From assembly GCF_004322705.1 (NCBI RefSeq), contig NZ_SIZZ01000001.1:1426001-1490000 (forward strand): 64,000 nt of DNA, written 5' to 3'. This document shows, one piece after another, positions 9,960-20,380 of this stretch. The notes under the pieces were generated by a model. It did not search any database and was not told where the DNA came from. It saw only the letters and a program-made list of their open reading frames with translations. This DNA is from Dyella terrae (lineage in GTDB: Bacteria; Pseudomonadota; Gammaproteobacteria; Xanthomonadales; Rhodanobacteraceae). Both the position numbers and the translations under genes were made by a program. How positions within the stretch are numbered: position 1 is the first letter of the stretch; the number at the start of each line of letters is the position of its first letter.

Positions 9960-11401
9960 GTATCTACAAGATCCTTGGCATCGAACCGGACGCCGATGAG
10001 CGTGCGATCAAGCGCGCCTATGCCCAGCGCATGCGCAGCTGTCGACCTGACGAAGATCCTGAAGGATTCCAGCGACTCAACCAGGCGTACAAGCAAGCGT
10101 TGAAGGCATCGGCCAGGCAGCCGTCCGGGGCAGCGGGGGCGACATCACCGCCACCGACGCAACTATCGGTCGACCTCGCGACGAGCGAACACGCGTCGAA
10201 CCCACCGTCACATTTGTCCGAGCGGCCCCGGCACAAGCCCCGCTCGTCGACGCGAACACCCAAGTCGACGCTGCTTTCTCCGGCAAAGTTGCTGCCACTC
10301 GTGCTCGACGTGGCCGCTGAGGGAAATGCCGACGGCCTGCTCGCCTGGCTGAAGCAACGCGAGGAACTTTGGTCGATCGAGGCCAAGGCGCAAGTCGGCA
10401 AGCTACTGATGAAACAGTTCAACAAATCTCCGCCCATGCCATCGAGCTGCTTCGAAACCTTGCTGGCATTCTTCGACCTGGATCTCATACGAGGTTTCGA
10501 CAACCCGTATGTCATTGACGATCAGCGCACCCGAGGCATCATGGCGTGGGAGCTCCTGCCGGCGCAGTCAAGGGAGCTTGCGCGACATACGCGTATTTTT
10601 GGCAAGCGACAGCCCGAGCCCAAACTTGCGCAGCGCATCGTTCAACGACTCTCCGGGAGCTTTCGTTTCTGGCCGATGCTCTGGTTGTTGGTTCCCCGCG
10701 GCCGCCCCGACCACATCACCAACTTCTTGCGAACTTTCTCGCGCGGACGCCTGAGCCTGCTGCTGAACTTCTTCGATGAGAAGTCCCTGAAGTTTCTGTT
10801 CGACGCCGACGATCACTCGCGCATGGCGCAGCCACGATTCATCCTCGGTACGGCTCGCGTGCTCCTGGCGCTACTGTTCGTCGTCGTGGTGTCCGGGGGC
10901 TTCGTGCTGGTTGTCAACCAACTGAACACCGAGAACCCGTTGGAGTGGTCGGGTTACGGAGGGTGGGTGCTGCTGTGTGTCATGGCGGCAAGCCTCTGGC
11001 TCCCCTACGCCGGCGCGATGGCACTCCAGCATTGGCAGGCCGCGCCACAAAAAGCCAGGGATTCGCCCGCACGTTGGGCGTTCATCCCCCTGCTGTGCTG
11101 CCTGAGCTATCTCACGCTCCTTCTGCTCGGGGACAATCCGGTTCCCGTGGCCTCGGTGGCCATCGCCGCGCTTTGGCTGGCTTTCCACCGTCTCCACCGT
11201 CGCCATCCGGCCGGCAAGCCCGTGTCGGGCATTCGCCCCTACGTTTATGTGTTCATCCTGGAGCTGCCCGTATCGCAATTCAGCGCCATCGGCTGGGGCG
11301 AGTGGTGGGCGCTTACGGCCGTCAACCTGGTGACGATGGGGTATTGGACGACGGACTTGATCAAGACGCTTCGCCAGAAGCGACGCGCACGGACTCGATG
11401 A
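9956..11401 (+). CDS. Membrane J-like protein 2, probable HscC co-chaperone
   Basis: The 481-residue protein has an N-terminal J-like domain with Arg30-Pro31-Asp32 in place of HPD (CRPDEDP), the same change as in the protein encoded at 6446. A low-complexity Ser/Pro linker follows, then a mid-region related in layout to J-like protein 1 (a block containing LLAWLKQREELWSIEAK, then FxxLLAFFDLDxxRG). The C-terminal 190 residues have about five hydrophobic segments. It is probably an inner-membrane partner that recruits HscC. Its ATG overlaps the hscC stop. It ends 15 bases from the convergent feo operon. Confidence 0.8.
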   Translation: MSIYKILGIEPDADERAIKRAYAQRMRSCRPDEDPEGFQRLNQAYKQALKASARQPSGAAGATSPPPTQLSVDLATSEHASNPPSHLSERPRHKPRSSTRTPKSTLLSPAKLLPLVLDVAAEGNADGLLAWLKQREELWSIEAKAQVGKLLMKQFNKSPPMPSSCFETLLAFFDLDLIRGFDNPYVIDDQRTRGIMAWELLPAQSRELARHTRIFGKRQPEPKLAQRIVQRLSGSFRFWPMLWLLVPRGRPDHITNFLRTFSRGRLSLLLNFFDEKSLKFLFDADDHSRMAQPRFILGTARVLLALLFVVVVSGGFVLVVNQLNTENPLEWSGYGGWVLLCVMAASLWLPYAGAMALQHWQAAPQKARDSPARWAFIPLLCCLSYLTLLLLGDNPVPVASVAIAALWLAFHRLHRRHPAGKPVSGIRPYVYVFILELPVSQFSAIGWGEWWALTAVNLVTMGYWTTDLIKTLRQKRRARTR

Positions 11402-11416
11402 TGCCGGGCCGAACGC

Positions 11417-11722
11417 TCAGCCCTTGTTGCGCGGACGAAATTCCAGCGGCTGCACATCCGGCCGCGCGTTGGCGGGAGGCTTCGGCCCGCAACTACCGCA
11501 TGTTCCACAGCCATCGCCGCAGTTCCCCGTGGCGCTGGCTGGCTGCAACCATCGGCCCATGGCCTGCACCCACGGCTTTCGCCAGGGCTTGTTGAGCGAC
11601 GCGGAAGCCGATGCCATCCAACGGGTGCTGGTACCCGGCAGCAGGCGGCGGAAGGCGAAGATCGCGCTGCCCAGGACGAGCGCGCCGATGATGATCGCCT
11701 GCACCACCGCGAAGGTCGTCAC
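11417..11722 (-). CDS. FeoB-associated Cys-rich single-pass membrane protein
   Basis: The 101-residue protein starts at a GTG that overlaps the feoB stop (GTGA), so it is the last gene of the feo operon. One N-terminal membrane segment (about residues 4-24, AVVQAIIIGALVLGSAIFAF) is followed by a basic stretch and a cysteine cluster near residues 66-76 (GNCGDGCGTCGSCG). Small Cys-rich membrane proteins after feoB are known in several phyla and probably take the place of FeoC or help handle Fe(II). The start codon is inferred from the overlap. The cysteine spacing suggests metal or Fe-S binding, which is inference. Confidence 0.78.
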   Translation of the reverse strand: MTTFAVVQAIIIGALVLGSAIFAFRRLLPGTSTRWMASASASLNKPWRKPWVQAMGRWLQPASATGNCGDGCGTCGSCGPKPPANARPDVQPLEFRPRNKG

Positions 11723-13569
11723 GACAGCGCCCTCGCCACCTGGTACGTGATGAGCGAAGCCAGGTAGGCCAGCGCAAACAGGTAACCGGCCGCGATGCCG
11801 ACGTTGCGCCAGGAGTTGGTTTCGCGGCGGATCACAGCGAGCGTCGACATGCACTGCGGCGCGAAGACATACCAGGCCAGCAGCGACAGCGCGGTCGCCA
11901 GCGACCATTGGTTGGCGATGACCGGACCCAGCTGCGTCGCGAGCGTGTCATCCGAGCCGGACATCGCATACACGGTACCCAGCGCCGACACCGCCACTTC
12001 ACGAGCGGCCAGGCCCGGGATCAGCGCAATGCAGATCTGCCAGTTGAAACCGATCGGCGCAAACACGTATTCCAGCGCGCGACCGATACGGCCGGCGAGG
12101 CTGTAATCGATGGCCGGCTGAGTTGCGCCGTCCGGTGGAGCCGGAAAGCTCGAAAGGAACCACAGCAGCACCGTCAGCGCGAGAATGATGCCGCCGACGC
12201 GCTTCAGGAAGATCTTGGCGCGCTCCCAAAGGCCGAGCGCCACGTCGCGCACGTTGGGCATGCGGTACGACGGCAGCTCCATCAGCAGCGCATGCTCGCT
12301 CTTGTCCTTGCGGAAGCGCTTGATGACGAAGGCGACGATCAGCGCGCTGACAACGCCCGCCACGTAGAGCGTGAACAGCACGATGCCCTGCAGATTGAAG
12401 ATGCCCCACACCGTCTGCTGCGGAATGAACGCGGCGATCAGCAACGTGTACACCGGCAGGCGTGCCGAACAGGTCATCAGCGGTGCCACCAGGATGGTGG
12501 TCAGGCGGTCGCGCGGATCGGTGATGCTGCGCGTCGCCATGATGCCGGGGATCGCGCAGGCGAAACTCGACAACAGCGGAATGAACGCACGGCCCGTGAG
12601 ACCCGCCTTGAACATCATCCGATCGAGCAGAAACGCCGCGCGTGGCAGATAACCCGATTCCTCGAGAATCAGGATGAACAGGAACAGGATCAGGATCTGC
12701 GGCAGGAACACCAGCACGGCGCCGAGGCCGGCGAAGATGCCGTCGGTCAGCAGACTGTGCAGCGCACTGCCCTCGGGCACCGCCGCCGCGACCCAGCCAC
12801 CCAGGTCGGTGATGCCGCCTTCGATGAGATCCATGATCGGCTGCGCCCAGGAAAACACCGCCTGGAAGATCATGAACATCAGCACCGCCAGGATGCCCAA
12901 GCCCAGCACCGGATGCAGCACCCAGCGATCGATGGCGTCGTCGATGGCCGACGTATCGCGTGGCATGGTGACCGTGGCGGCAAGGATCTCGCGCACCTGC
13001 GCATGAAGACTCGCGCGGCTGACCGCATCGTCCGGCTGCGCCGGCGCCGCCTCGGGAATCTCGCCATCGACGCGTTCAATCAGCGCCTTCGCGCCGCCAC
13101 GCTTCACCGCGATGGTTTCGACCACCGGCATGCCAAGTCGACGCTGCAACTCAGGCACGTCGATCACGATGCCGCGACGACGGGCCGCATCCATCATGTT
13201 CAGTGCGAGTACCACCGGGCGACCGAGCCGTTTCACTTCGAGCACGAAGCGAAGATGCAGACGCAGATTGGTGGCATCGGCCACGCAGACGATCAGGTCC
13301 GGTGCGGCTTCACCCGGATAATTGCCTTCCAGCACGTCGCGCGTGATCTGCTCGTCCGGGCTGGTGGTATCGAAGCTGTAGGTGCCCGGAAGATCGAGCA
13401 GCTGCAGCAGGCGGCCGGACGGTGCGGTGAAGCGACCTTCCTTGCGTTCCACCGTGACACCCGCGTAGTTCGCCACTTTCTGGCGGCCGCCGGTGAGCTG
13501 GTTGAACAGCGCTGTCTTGCCACAGTTGGGATTGCCGACGAGGGCGATGCGAAGCGTTCCCGTGCTCAT
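11719..13569 (-). CDS. feoB: Ferrous iron transport protein B
   Basis: The 616-residue protein has an N-terminal G domain with G1 GNPNCGKT, the G2 region around NYAGVTVERK, G3 DLPGTYS and G4 NMMD. It is followed by the helical regulatory part and two membrane Gate domains (motifs PLLSSFACAIPGIMATR and IPGLAAREV). It is shorter than E. coli FeoB (773), but the core is complete. It imports Fe(II) across the inner membrane. The start overlaps the feoA stop and the end overlaps the start of the small Cys-rich gene, giving a tightly coupled three-gene operon. Confidence 0.96.
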   Translation of the reverse strand: MSTGTLRIALVGNPNCGKTALFNQLTGGRQKVANYAGVTVERKEGRFTAPSGRLLQLLDLPGTYSFDTTSPDEQITRDVLEGNYPGEAAPDLIVCVADATNLRLHLRFVLEVKRLGRPVVLALNMMDAARRRGIVIDVPELQRRLGMPVVETIAVKRGGAKALIERVDGEIPEAAPAQPDDAVSRASLHAQVREILAATVTMPRDTSAIDDAIDRWVLHPVLGLGILAVLMFMIFQAVFSWAQPIMDLIEGGITDLGGWVAAAVPEGSALHSLLTDGIFAGLGAVLVFLPQILILFLFILILEESGYLPRAAFLLDRMMFKAGLTGRAFIPLLSSFACAIPGIMATRSITDPRDRLTTILVAPLMTCSARLPVYTLLIAAFIPQQTVWGIFNLQGIVLFTLYVAGVVSALIVAFVIKRFRKDKSEHALLMELPSYRMPNVRDVALGLWERAKIFLKRVGGIILALTVLLWFLSSFPAPPDGATQPAIDYSLAGRIGRALEYVFAPIGFNWQICIALIPGLAAREVAVSALGTVYAMSGSDDTLATQLGPVIANQWSLATALSLLAWYVFAPQCMSTLAVIRRETNSWRNVGIAAGYLFALAYLASLITYQVARALS

Positions 13570-13820
13570 GCGGCCTGCTCCTGGCGCACGGTGATGCGCG
13601 CCGCTTCGGCCCTGCGCAAGGCGAAACGCGTGGAGCCGATCTGGATCAGGATCGGATCAGCGCCCAGCGGCCCATGCGCAACCACACGCACGGGCTCGCC
13701 TTCCACGAAACCCAGGTCGCGCAGTCGCTGCGCAATCGGGTCGGAAGCGTGAGCATCGTCCACTCGGTCCACCACGGCAGCAGTACCCTTCGGCAAGTCG
13801 GACAGTCGCACGGCAACCAC
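13566..13820 (-). CDS. feoA: Ferrous iron transport protein A
   Basis: The protein of up to 84 residues is a small SH3-like FeoA with LSDLPKG, the conserved RLRDLGFVEGEPVRV block and a basic LRRAEA region near the end. It modulates FeoB at the membrane. Two GTG codons could start it: 13820 (used here), or 13811, which has GAG 8 bases upstream and gives the family-typical N-terminus. The ATGA overlap with feoB shows coupling. A candidate Fur site lies immediately upstream. Confidence 0.92.
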   Translation of the reverse strand: MVAVRLSDLPKGTAAVVDRVDDAHASDPIAQRLRDLGFVEGEPVRVVAHGPLGADPILIQIGSTRFALRRAEAARITVRQEQAA

Positions 13821-13823
13821 TCA

Positions 13824-13842
13824 AATAAGAATGGTTCGCATT
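13824..13842 (-). promoter_or_regulatory. Candidate Fur box of the feo operon
   Basis: The plus strand reads AATAAGAATGGTTCGCATT and matches the common Fur form AATGAGAATnATTCTCATT at about 15 of 19 positions. It lies just upstream of feoA, and a TACAAT -10-like element on the minus strand overlaps its edge. Iron repression is inferred. Confidence 0.55.
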
Positions 13843-13975
13843 GTACATTAAGCCTTTATGGCGCGCAGCCCGGCGGCTTGCCGCACCTGGAACGGGCGCG
13901 GCCCCGCCCTGCGGCACACCCCCCGGATGGCCGCAGAGCATGTTTATGATGACGGACTTTTCCCGGAGACCATGC

Positions 13976-14767
13976 ATGAGCAGCATCCAGATCGCCGATC
14001 GAGGCAGCGTCCGCACCCTTACCCTGGACCGGGCGGCACTGCACAACGCGTTCGACGACAGCCTGATCGCCGAGCTCACCGAAGCACTGGAGTCGTCCGG
14101 CAAGGACGCGGATGTGCGCGCCGTGGTGCTGACCGGCGATGGCGCAAGTTTTTCCGCCGGCGCCGACCTCAACTGGATGCGCGGCATGGCCAAAGCGAGT
14201 GAGGCCGACAACCTCGCCGATTCGCTGCGGCTCGCGCGGCTGATGCGTACGCTCCAGTACCTTCCCAAACCGACGATTGCCCGCGTCAACGGCTCGGCCT
14301 TTGGCGGCGGCGTGGGGCTCATTGCCTGCTGCGATATCGCCGTGGGCGTCGACTCGGCCAAATTCGGCCTCACCGAAGTCAAGCTGGGCCTGGTGCCCGC
14401 CGTGATCTCGCCCTACGTCATCGCCGCGATCGGCCTGCGCCAGGCGCGCCGCCTGTTCCTGACGGGCGAACTGTTCGATGCGGCGACGGCCCTGCGTATC
14501 GGCCTGCTCCATCAGACCGTTGCCGCCGATGATCTGGACCAGGCAGTCGAGGGTGCGCTGGCGCTGCTCGCCAAGGCGGGCCCGAAGGCACAGGCCGCCG
14601 CCAAGCAACTGGCACTTGAGGTGGCGGGTACGGACCTGCAGCGCGCCGAAACGATCGACCGCGACAATGCAGCACTGATCGCCAGGCTGCGCGTGTCGAT
14701 GGAGGGCCAGGAAGGTCTGGGTGCCTTTCTCGACAAACGCGCGCCGGCATGGATCGACGCGAACTGA
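13976..14767 (+). CDS. liuC: Methylglutaconyl-CoA hydratase (enoyl-CoA hydratase family)
   Basis: The 263-residue crotonase-fold enzyme contains FSAGADLNWM (oxyanion hole; the ADLNWM form is typical of methylglutaconyl-CoA hydratases) and FGGGVGLIACCDIAV. It hydrates 3-methylglutaconyl-CoA to HMG-CoA, the step between MCC and HMG-CoA lyase in leucine breakdown. GGAG lies 8 bases before the ATG chosen, although the frame is open further upstream. A VOC-family gene, liuD and liuE follow on the same strand. Confidence 0.88.
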   Translation: MSSIQIADRGSVRTLTLDRAALHNAFDDSLIAELTEALESSGKDADVRAVVLTGDGASFSAGADLNWMRGMAKASEADNLADSLRLARLMRTLQYLPKPTIARVNGSAFGGGVGLIACCDIAVGVDSAKFGLTEVKLGLVPAVISPYVIAAIGLRQARRLFLTGELFDAATALRIGLLHQTVAADDLDQAVEGALALLAKAGPKAQAAAKQLALEVAGTDLQRAETIDRDNAALIARLRVSMEGQEGLGAFLDKRAPAWIDAN

Positions 14768-14789
14768 ACCACTTTGCTGGAGACTTCCC

Positions 14790-15176
14790 ATGCTCGACCA
14801 CATCGGTATAGGCGTCACCGACTACGAACGCAGCAAATCCTTCTACACGCGTGCACTCGCGCCTTTGGGCGCAGGTCTGGTGATGGAAGTCTCCGCCGAG
14901 GAAACCGGCAATCAGGCACATGCCGGCTTCGGCCACGAGGGCAAGCCTTCGTTCTGGATCAGCGGCGCGGACGCTGGCGTGGGTCGCGCTCATTGCGCGT
15001 TCGTCGCGCCCGACCGTGCCGCCGTCGATGCCTTCTACGCCGCGGCCCTGGCGGCCGGCGGCCGGGACAACGGCCCGCCCGGCATTCGCGCGCACTATCA
15101 CCCGAACTACTACGGCGCCTTCGTGACCGACCCGGACGGACACAACATCGAGGCGGTTTGCCACATGCCAGCCTGA
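14790..15176 (+). CDS. VOC-family (glyoxalase/bleomycin-resistance fold) protein
   Basis: The 128-residue protein has one vicinal-oxygen-chelate unit: MLDHIGIGVTDYERSKSFY at the start and DPDGHNIEAVCH at the end. Likely metal ligands are His4, a residue in the middle (HCAF or HYHPNYYGAF) and the late Glu. It sits 22 bases after liuC and 81 before liuD. That suggests a link to leucine/acyl-CoA catabolism, but no specific reaction can be assigned. GGAGA precedes the start. Confidence 0.85.
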   Translation: MLDHIGIGVTDYERSKSFYTRALAPLGAGLVMEVSAEETGNQAHAGFGHEGKPSFWISGADAGVGRAHCAFVAPDRAAVDAFYAAALAAGGRDNGPPGIRAHYHPNYYGAFVTDPDGHNIEAVCHMPA

Positions 15177-15257
15177 TCGCTTGCTGCGCTGCGCATCGGC
15201 TAACAAGGCGCATTCTGCTAGCTTTAACGGCTCCGTCCCGTCTTCCGGAACTGCCCC

Positions 15258-17252
<1,995 letters not shown>

Positions 17253-17321
17253 CCCCATCTGTGCATCGAGGGCGACGGAAATCGCCGGAACCTCCACACC
17301 CATCGCGCCAGGCTTGCTCAC

Positions 17322-18218
17322 ATGACCGCCTCCAACCACGTCCGCATCGTCGAAGTCGGCGCCCGCGACGGCCTGCAGAACGAGAAGACCCTGCTGCCGG
17401 CCGATGTGAAGATCGCGCTGATCGATCGCCTTTCCTCCACCGGTTTGCAGACCATCGAAGCCACCAGCTTCGTCAGCCCCAAATGGGTGCCGCAGCTGGC
17501 CGATGCCGCCGAAGTCTTCCAAGGCATCCGCAAGGTCCCGGGGGTGAGCTATCCGGTGCTGGTGCCCAACGAACAAGGCTACGACCGTGCCCGTGCCGTC
17601 GGTGCCACGGAAGTGGCGGTGTTCACCGCAGCGTCCGAGGCGTTCAACCGCAAGAACATCAATGCGTCGATCGACGAATCGATCGAGCGCTTCCGGCCGG
17701 TCCTTGAGCGAGCCGCTGCGGACGGCGTGAAAGTGCGGGGCTATGTCTCAACGGTGCTTGGCTGCCCTTACCAGGGCGAGGTCCCGGTCAGCGACGTCGT
17801 CCGTGTCGCAAAGCGCCTGCATGAGCTCGGCTGCTACGAGATTTCCCTGGGAGACACGATCGGCGTCGGCACGCCGGCAAAGGCCAGGGCCATGCTTGGC
17901 GCGGTGGCGCGGGAGGTCCCGATGACCGCTCTCGCCGTCCACTTCCACGACACCTACGGCCAGGCCCTCGCGAACATCCTGGCGTGCCTGGAGGAAGGCG
18001 TCCGCGTTCTCGACAGTGCCGTGTCGGGCACCGGGGGCTGCCCCTACGCCAAAGGTGCCACCGGCAACGTGGCCAGCGAAGACGTGGTCTACATGCTGCA
18101 CGGCATGGGCATGCCCACGGGGATCGACCTGGACCTGCTGGTGGCGACGGGCGCGTGGCTCGCCGCACAGCTCCACAAGGAAACGGCGTCGCGGGTAACC
18201 CGGGCCCGGACGGCCTGA
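17322..18218 (+). CDS. liuE: Hydroxymethylglutaryl-CoA lyase
   Basis: The 298-residue HMGL-like TIM-barrel protein starts VEVGARDGLQNEK, has HFHDTYGQALAN for metal binding, and carries the active-site cysteine in GTGGCPYAKGATGN. It cleaves HMG-CoA to acetoacetate and acetyl-CoA, the last step of leucine breakdown. It follows liuD after 69 bases and ends the plus-strand liu run. Two large palindromes follow it. Confidence 0.94.
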   Translation: MTASNHVRIVEVGARDGLQNEKTLLPADVKIALIDRLSSTGLQTIEATSFVSPKWVPQLADAAEVFQGIRKVPGVSYPVLVPNEQGYDRARAVGATEVAVFTAASEAFNRKNINASIDESIERFRPVLERAAADGVKVRGYVSTVLGCPYQGEVPVSDVVRVAKRLHELGCYEISLGDTIGVGTPAKARAMLGAVAREVPMTALAVHFHDTYGQALANILACLEEGVRVLDSAVSGTGGCPYAKGATGNVASEDVVYMLHGMGMPTGIDLDLLVATGAWLAAQLHKETASRVTRARTA

Positions 18219-18243
18219 TGCGCCGCGGTGCTCCCGCCCTTTA

Positions 18244-18280
18244 GCCTGAATGGCCATTCAGGCCCCCGGCCGCGGCCGGG
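18244..18280. repeat. Two adjacent perfect palindromes after liuE
   Basis: GCCTGAATGGCCATTCAGGC (18244-18263, 20 bp, perfect dyad) is followed one base later by CCCGGCCGCGGCCGGG (18265-18280, 16 bp, perfect dyad). No T-tract follows. It is possibly a transcription end structure between liuE and typA. Confidence 0.7.
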
Positions 18281-18401
18281 CGGAGTCCTGACGTACCCGG
18301 CGTCGCAATTCCCCTGCGATTTCCGCACAACTGTCATCCCCGCCCTCTAATCTCCGCACCCGCGCTGCACGCGCAAGGGCGCCAACGGCGCCTCACCTAT
18401 G

Positions 18402-18407
18402 TATAAT
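18402..18407 (+). promoter_or_regulatory. Candidate -10 element of typA
   Basis: A consensus TATAAT lies 62 bases before the typA start. No convincing -35 is seen at 17 bp, so the promoter assignment rests mainly on this hexamer and its position. Confidence 0.5.
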
Positions 18408-18469
18408 CGACCGATTCGCCTTTCAAAAACCCACGTGACGGTCCTCAGCGGCCCGCCCGAGCCAAGCCC

Positions 18470-20299
18470 ATGTCCATCGAAAATCTGCGCAATATCGCCA
18501 TCGTCGCCCACGTCGACCACGGTAAGACCACGCTCGTCGACCAGCTGCTGAAGCAGTCGGGCACCCTCAATGAGCGCACGGTGCTGGCCGAGCGCGTGAT
18601 GGACAGCAACGACCAGGAAAAGGAACGCGGCATCACCATCCTGGCCAAGAACACGGCCATCACCTGGCAGGGCAACCGCATCAACATCGTCGACACCCCC
18701 GGACACGCCGACTTCGGCGGTGAAGTGGAGCGCGTGCTGTCGATGGTCGATACGGTGCTGATTCTCGTCGACGCGATGGACGGCCCGATGCCGCAGACGC
18801 GCTTCGTGACCCAGAAGGCCTTCGCCATGGGCTTCAAGCCGATCGTCGTGGTGAACAAGATCGATCGCCCGGGCGCCCGTCCGGAGTGGGTCGTCGAGCA
18901 GGTGTGGGATCTCTTCGATCGTCTCGGCGCCACGCCGGAACAGATGGATTTCCCGATCGTCTATGCCTCGGCGCTCAATGGCTATGCCTCGCTGGACCAG
19001 GACGCCCGCGACGGCGACATGACCGCGCTGTACGAAGCCATCATGCAGCACGCGCCCAAGCCGGACGTCGACCCGGAAGGCCCGTTCCAGATGCGCATCA
19101 GCCAGCTCGACTACAACAACTTCGTGGGCGTCATCGGTATCGGCCGCATCCAGCGCGGCACGCTCAAGAAGAACATGCCGGTGGCCGTCATCGACCGCCA
19201 CGGCAAGAAGCGCCAGGGCAAGGTGCTGCAGGTGCTGGGCTTTATGGGCCTGGAGCGCATCGAGCAGGACACCGCCGAGGCGGGTGACATCGTCGCCATC
19301 TCGGGTATCCAGGAGCTCACCATTTCCGACACGGTCACCACCCTGGACGCGCCCGAGGCGCTGCCGGCGCTGACCGTGGACGAGCCGACCATCAGCATGA
19401 CCTTCCAGGTGAACAACTCGCCGTTCGCCGGTAACAAGGATCTGTCCGGCGGCAAGTTCCTCACCAGCCGCCAGATCAAGGATCGCCTTGAGCGCGAGCA
19501 GGTGCACAACGTGGCACTGCGCGTCGAGCAGGGTTCGGACGCCGACAAGTTCCTCGTGTCGGGCCGTGGCGAACTGCACCTGTCGGTGCTGATCGAAAAC
19601 ATGCGTCGCGAAGGCTACGAACTGGCCGTGTCGCGTCCGGAAGTGATCATCAAGGAAGTTGACGGCCAGAAGATGGAGCCGATCGAGCAGCTGGTGGTCG
19701 ACGTCGAAGAGATCCACCAGGGTCCGGTGATGGAGCGCCTGGGCATCCGCAAGGGCCAGCTCAAGAACATGGAGCCGGACGGCAAGGGTCGCGTGCGCCT
19801 TGAGTACATGATCCCGGCGCGTGGCCTCATCGGCTTCCAGAACCAGTTCAAGACCCTCACCCAGGGTTCGGGCCTGCTGTTCCACGTGTTCGACCATTAC
19901 GGTCCGAAGGAAGAAGGCCAGATCGCCAAGCGCCTGAACGGCGTGATGATCGCCAACGCCGCCGGCACCACCCCGGCCTACTCGCTTGGACCGCTGCAGG
20001 AACGCGGCAAGCTGTTCGCCGCCGAAGGTGACTCGGTGTATGAAGGCCAGCTGGTCGGCATCCACGCCAAGGACAACGACCTCACCGTCAACGCCATCAA
20101 GCCCAAGCCGCTGACCAACATGCGCGCCTCGGGCAAGGACGATGCGATCCAGCTGACGCCGGCGATCAAGTTCTCGCTGGAGCAGGCGCTGGACTTCATC
20201 GATGACGACGAGCTGGTTGAAATCACGCCGAAGGAAATCCGTCTGCGCAAGAAGCACCTGACGGAAAACGACCGCAAGAAGGCCTCGCGTTCGGCTTGA
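18470..20299 (+). CDS. typA: Ribosome-associated GTPase TypA/BipA
   Basis: The 609-residue translational GTPase has [10 protein letters not shown] (G1), the RGITI switch, [14 protein letters not shown] (G3) and NKIDRPGA (G4). Elongation-factor domains and the BipA-specific C-terminal domain follow. It binds the 70S ribosome and affects subunit assembly and stress or low-temperature growth. Length is normal. It is a single gene with a clear -10 upstream and a strong terminator downstream. Confidence 0.97.
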   Translation: MSIENLRNIAIVAHVDHGKTTLVDQLLKQSGTLNERTVLAERVMDSNDQEKERGITILAKNTAITWQGNRINIVDTPGHADFGGEVERVLSMVDTVLILVDAMDGPMPQTRFVTQKAFAMGFKPIVVVNKIDRPGARPEWVVEQVWDLFDRLGATPEQMDFPIVYASALNGYASLDQDARDGDMTALYEAIMQHAPKPDVDPEGPFQMRISQLDYNNFVGVIGIGRIQRGTLKKNMPVAVIDRHGKKRQGKVLQVLGFMGLERIEQDTAEAGDIVAISGIQELTISDTVTTLDAPEALPALTVDEPTISMTFQVNNSPFAGNKDLSGGKFLTSRQIKDRLEREQVHNVALRVEQGSDADKFLVSGRGELHLSVLIENMRREGYELAVSRPEVIIKEVDGQKMEPIEQLVVDVEEIHQGPVMERLGIRKGQLKNMEPDGKGRVRLEYMIPARGLIGFQNQFKTLTQGSGLLFHVFDHYGPKEEGQIAKRLNGVMIANAAGTTPAYSLGPLQERGKLFAAEGDSVYEGQLVGIHAKDNDLTVNAIKPKPLTNMRASGKDDAIQLTPAIKFSLEQALDFIDDDELVEITPKEIRLRKKHLTENDRKKASRSA

Positions 20300-20320
20300 T
20301 GGTCGATACCTGTCGCAAGC

Positions 20321-20346
20321 AAAAGGCCGCCTTCTGGCGGCCTTTT
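20321..20346. terminator. Terminator between typA and the convergent hydrolase gene
   Basis: A perfect 11-bp stem (AAAAGGCCGCC / GGCGGCCTTTT) with the loop TTCT is flanked by A and T runs, so it can end transcription from both sides. Confidence 0.88.
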
Positions 20347-20380
20347 GCATTTCCACGACCCGCAACCCCGGTGACCCGAT

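Noticed and set aside
11908-13752. Long frame antisense to feoB
   Set aside because: Composition (His/Arg/Gln-rich) and complete overlap with feoB mark it as a shadow.
18347-20365. 672-codon frame antisense to typA
   Set aside because: Mirror frame of a highly conserved gene.
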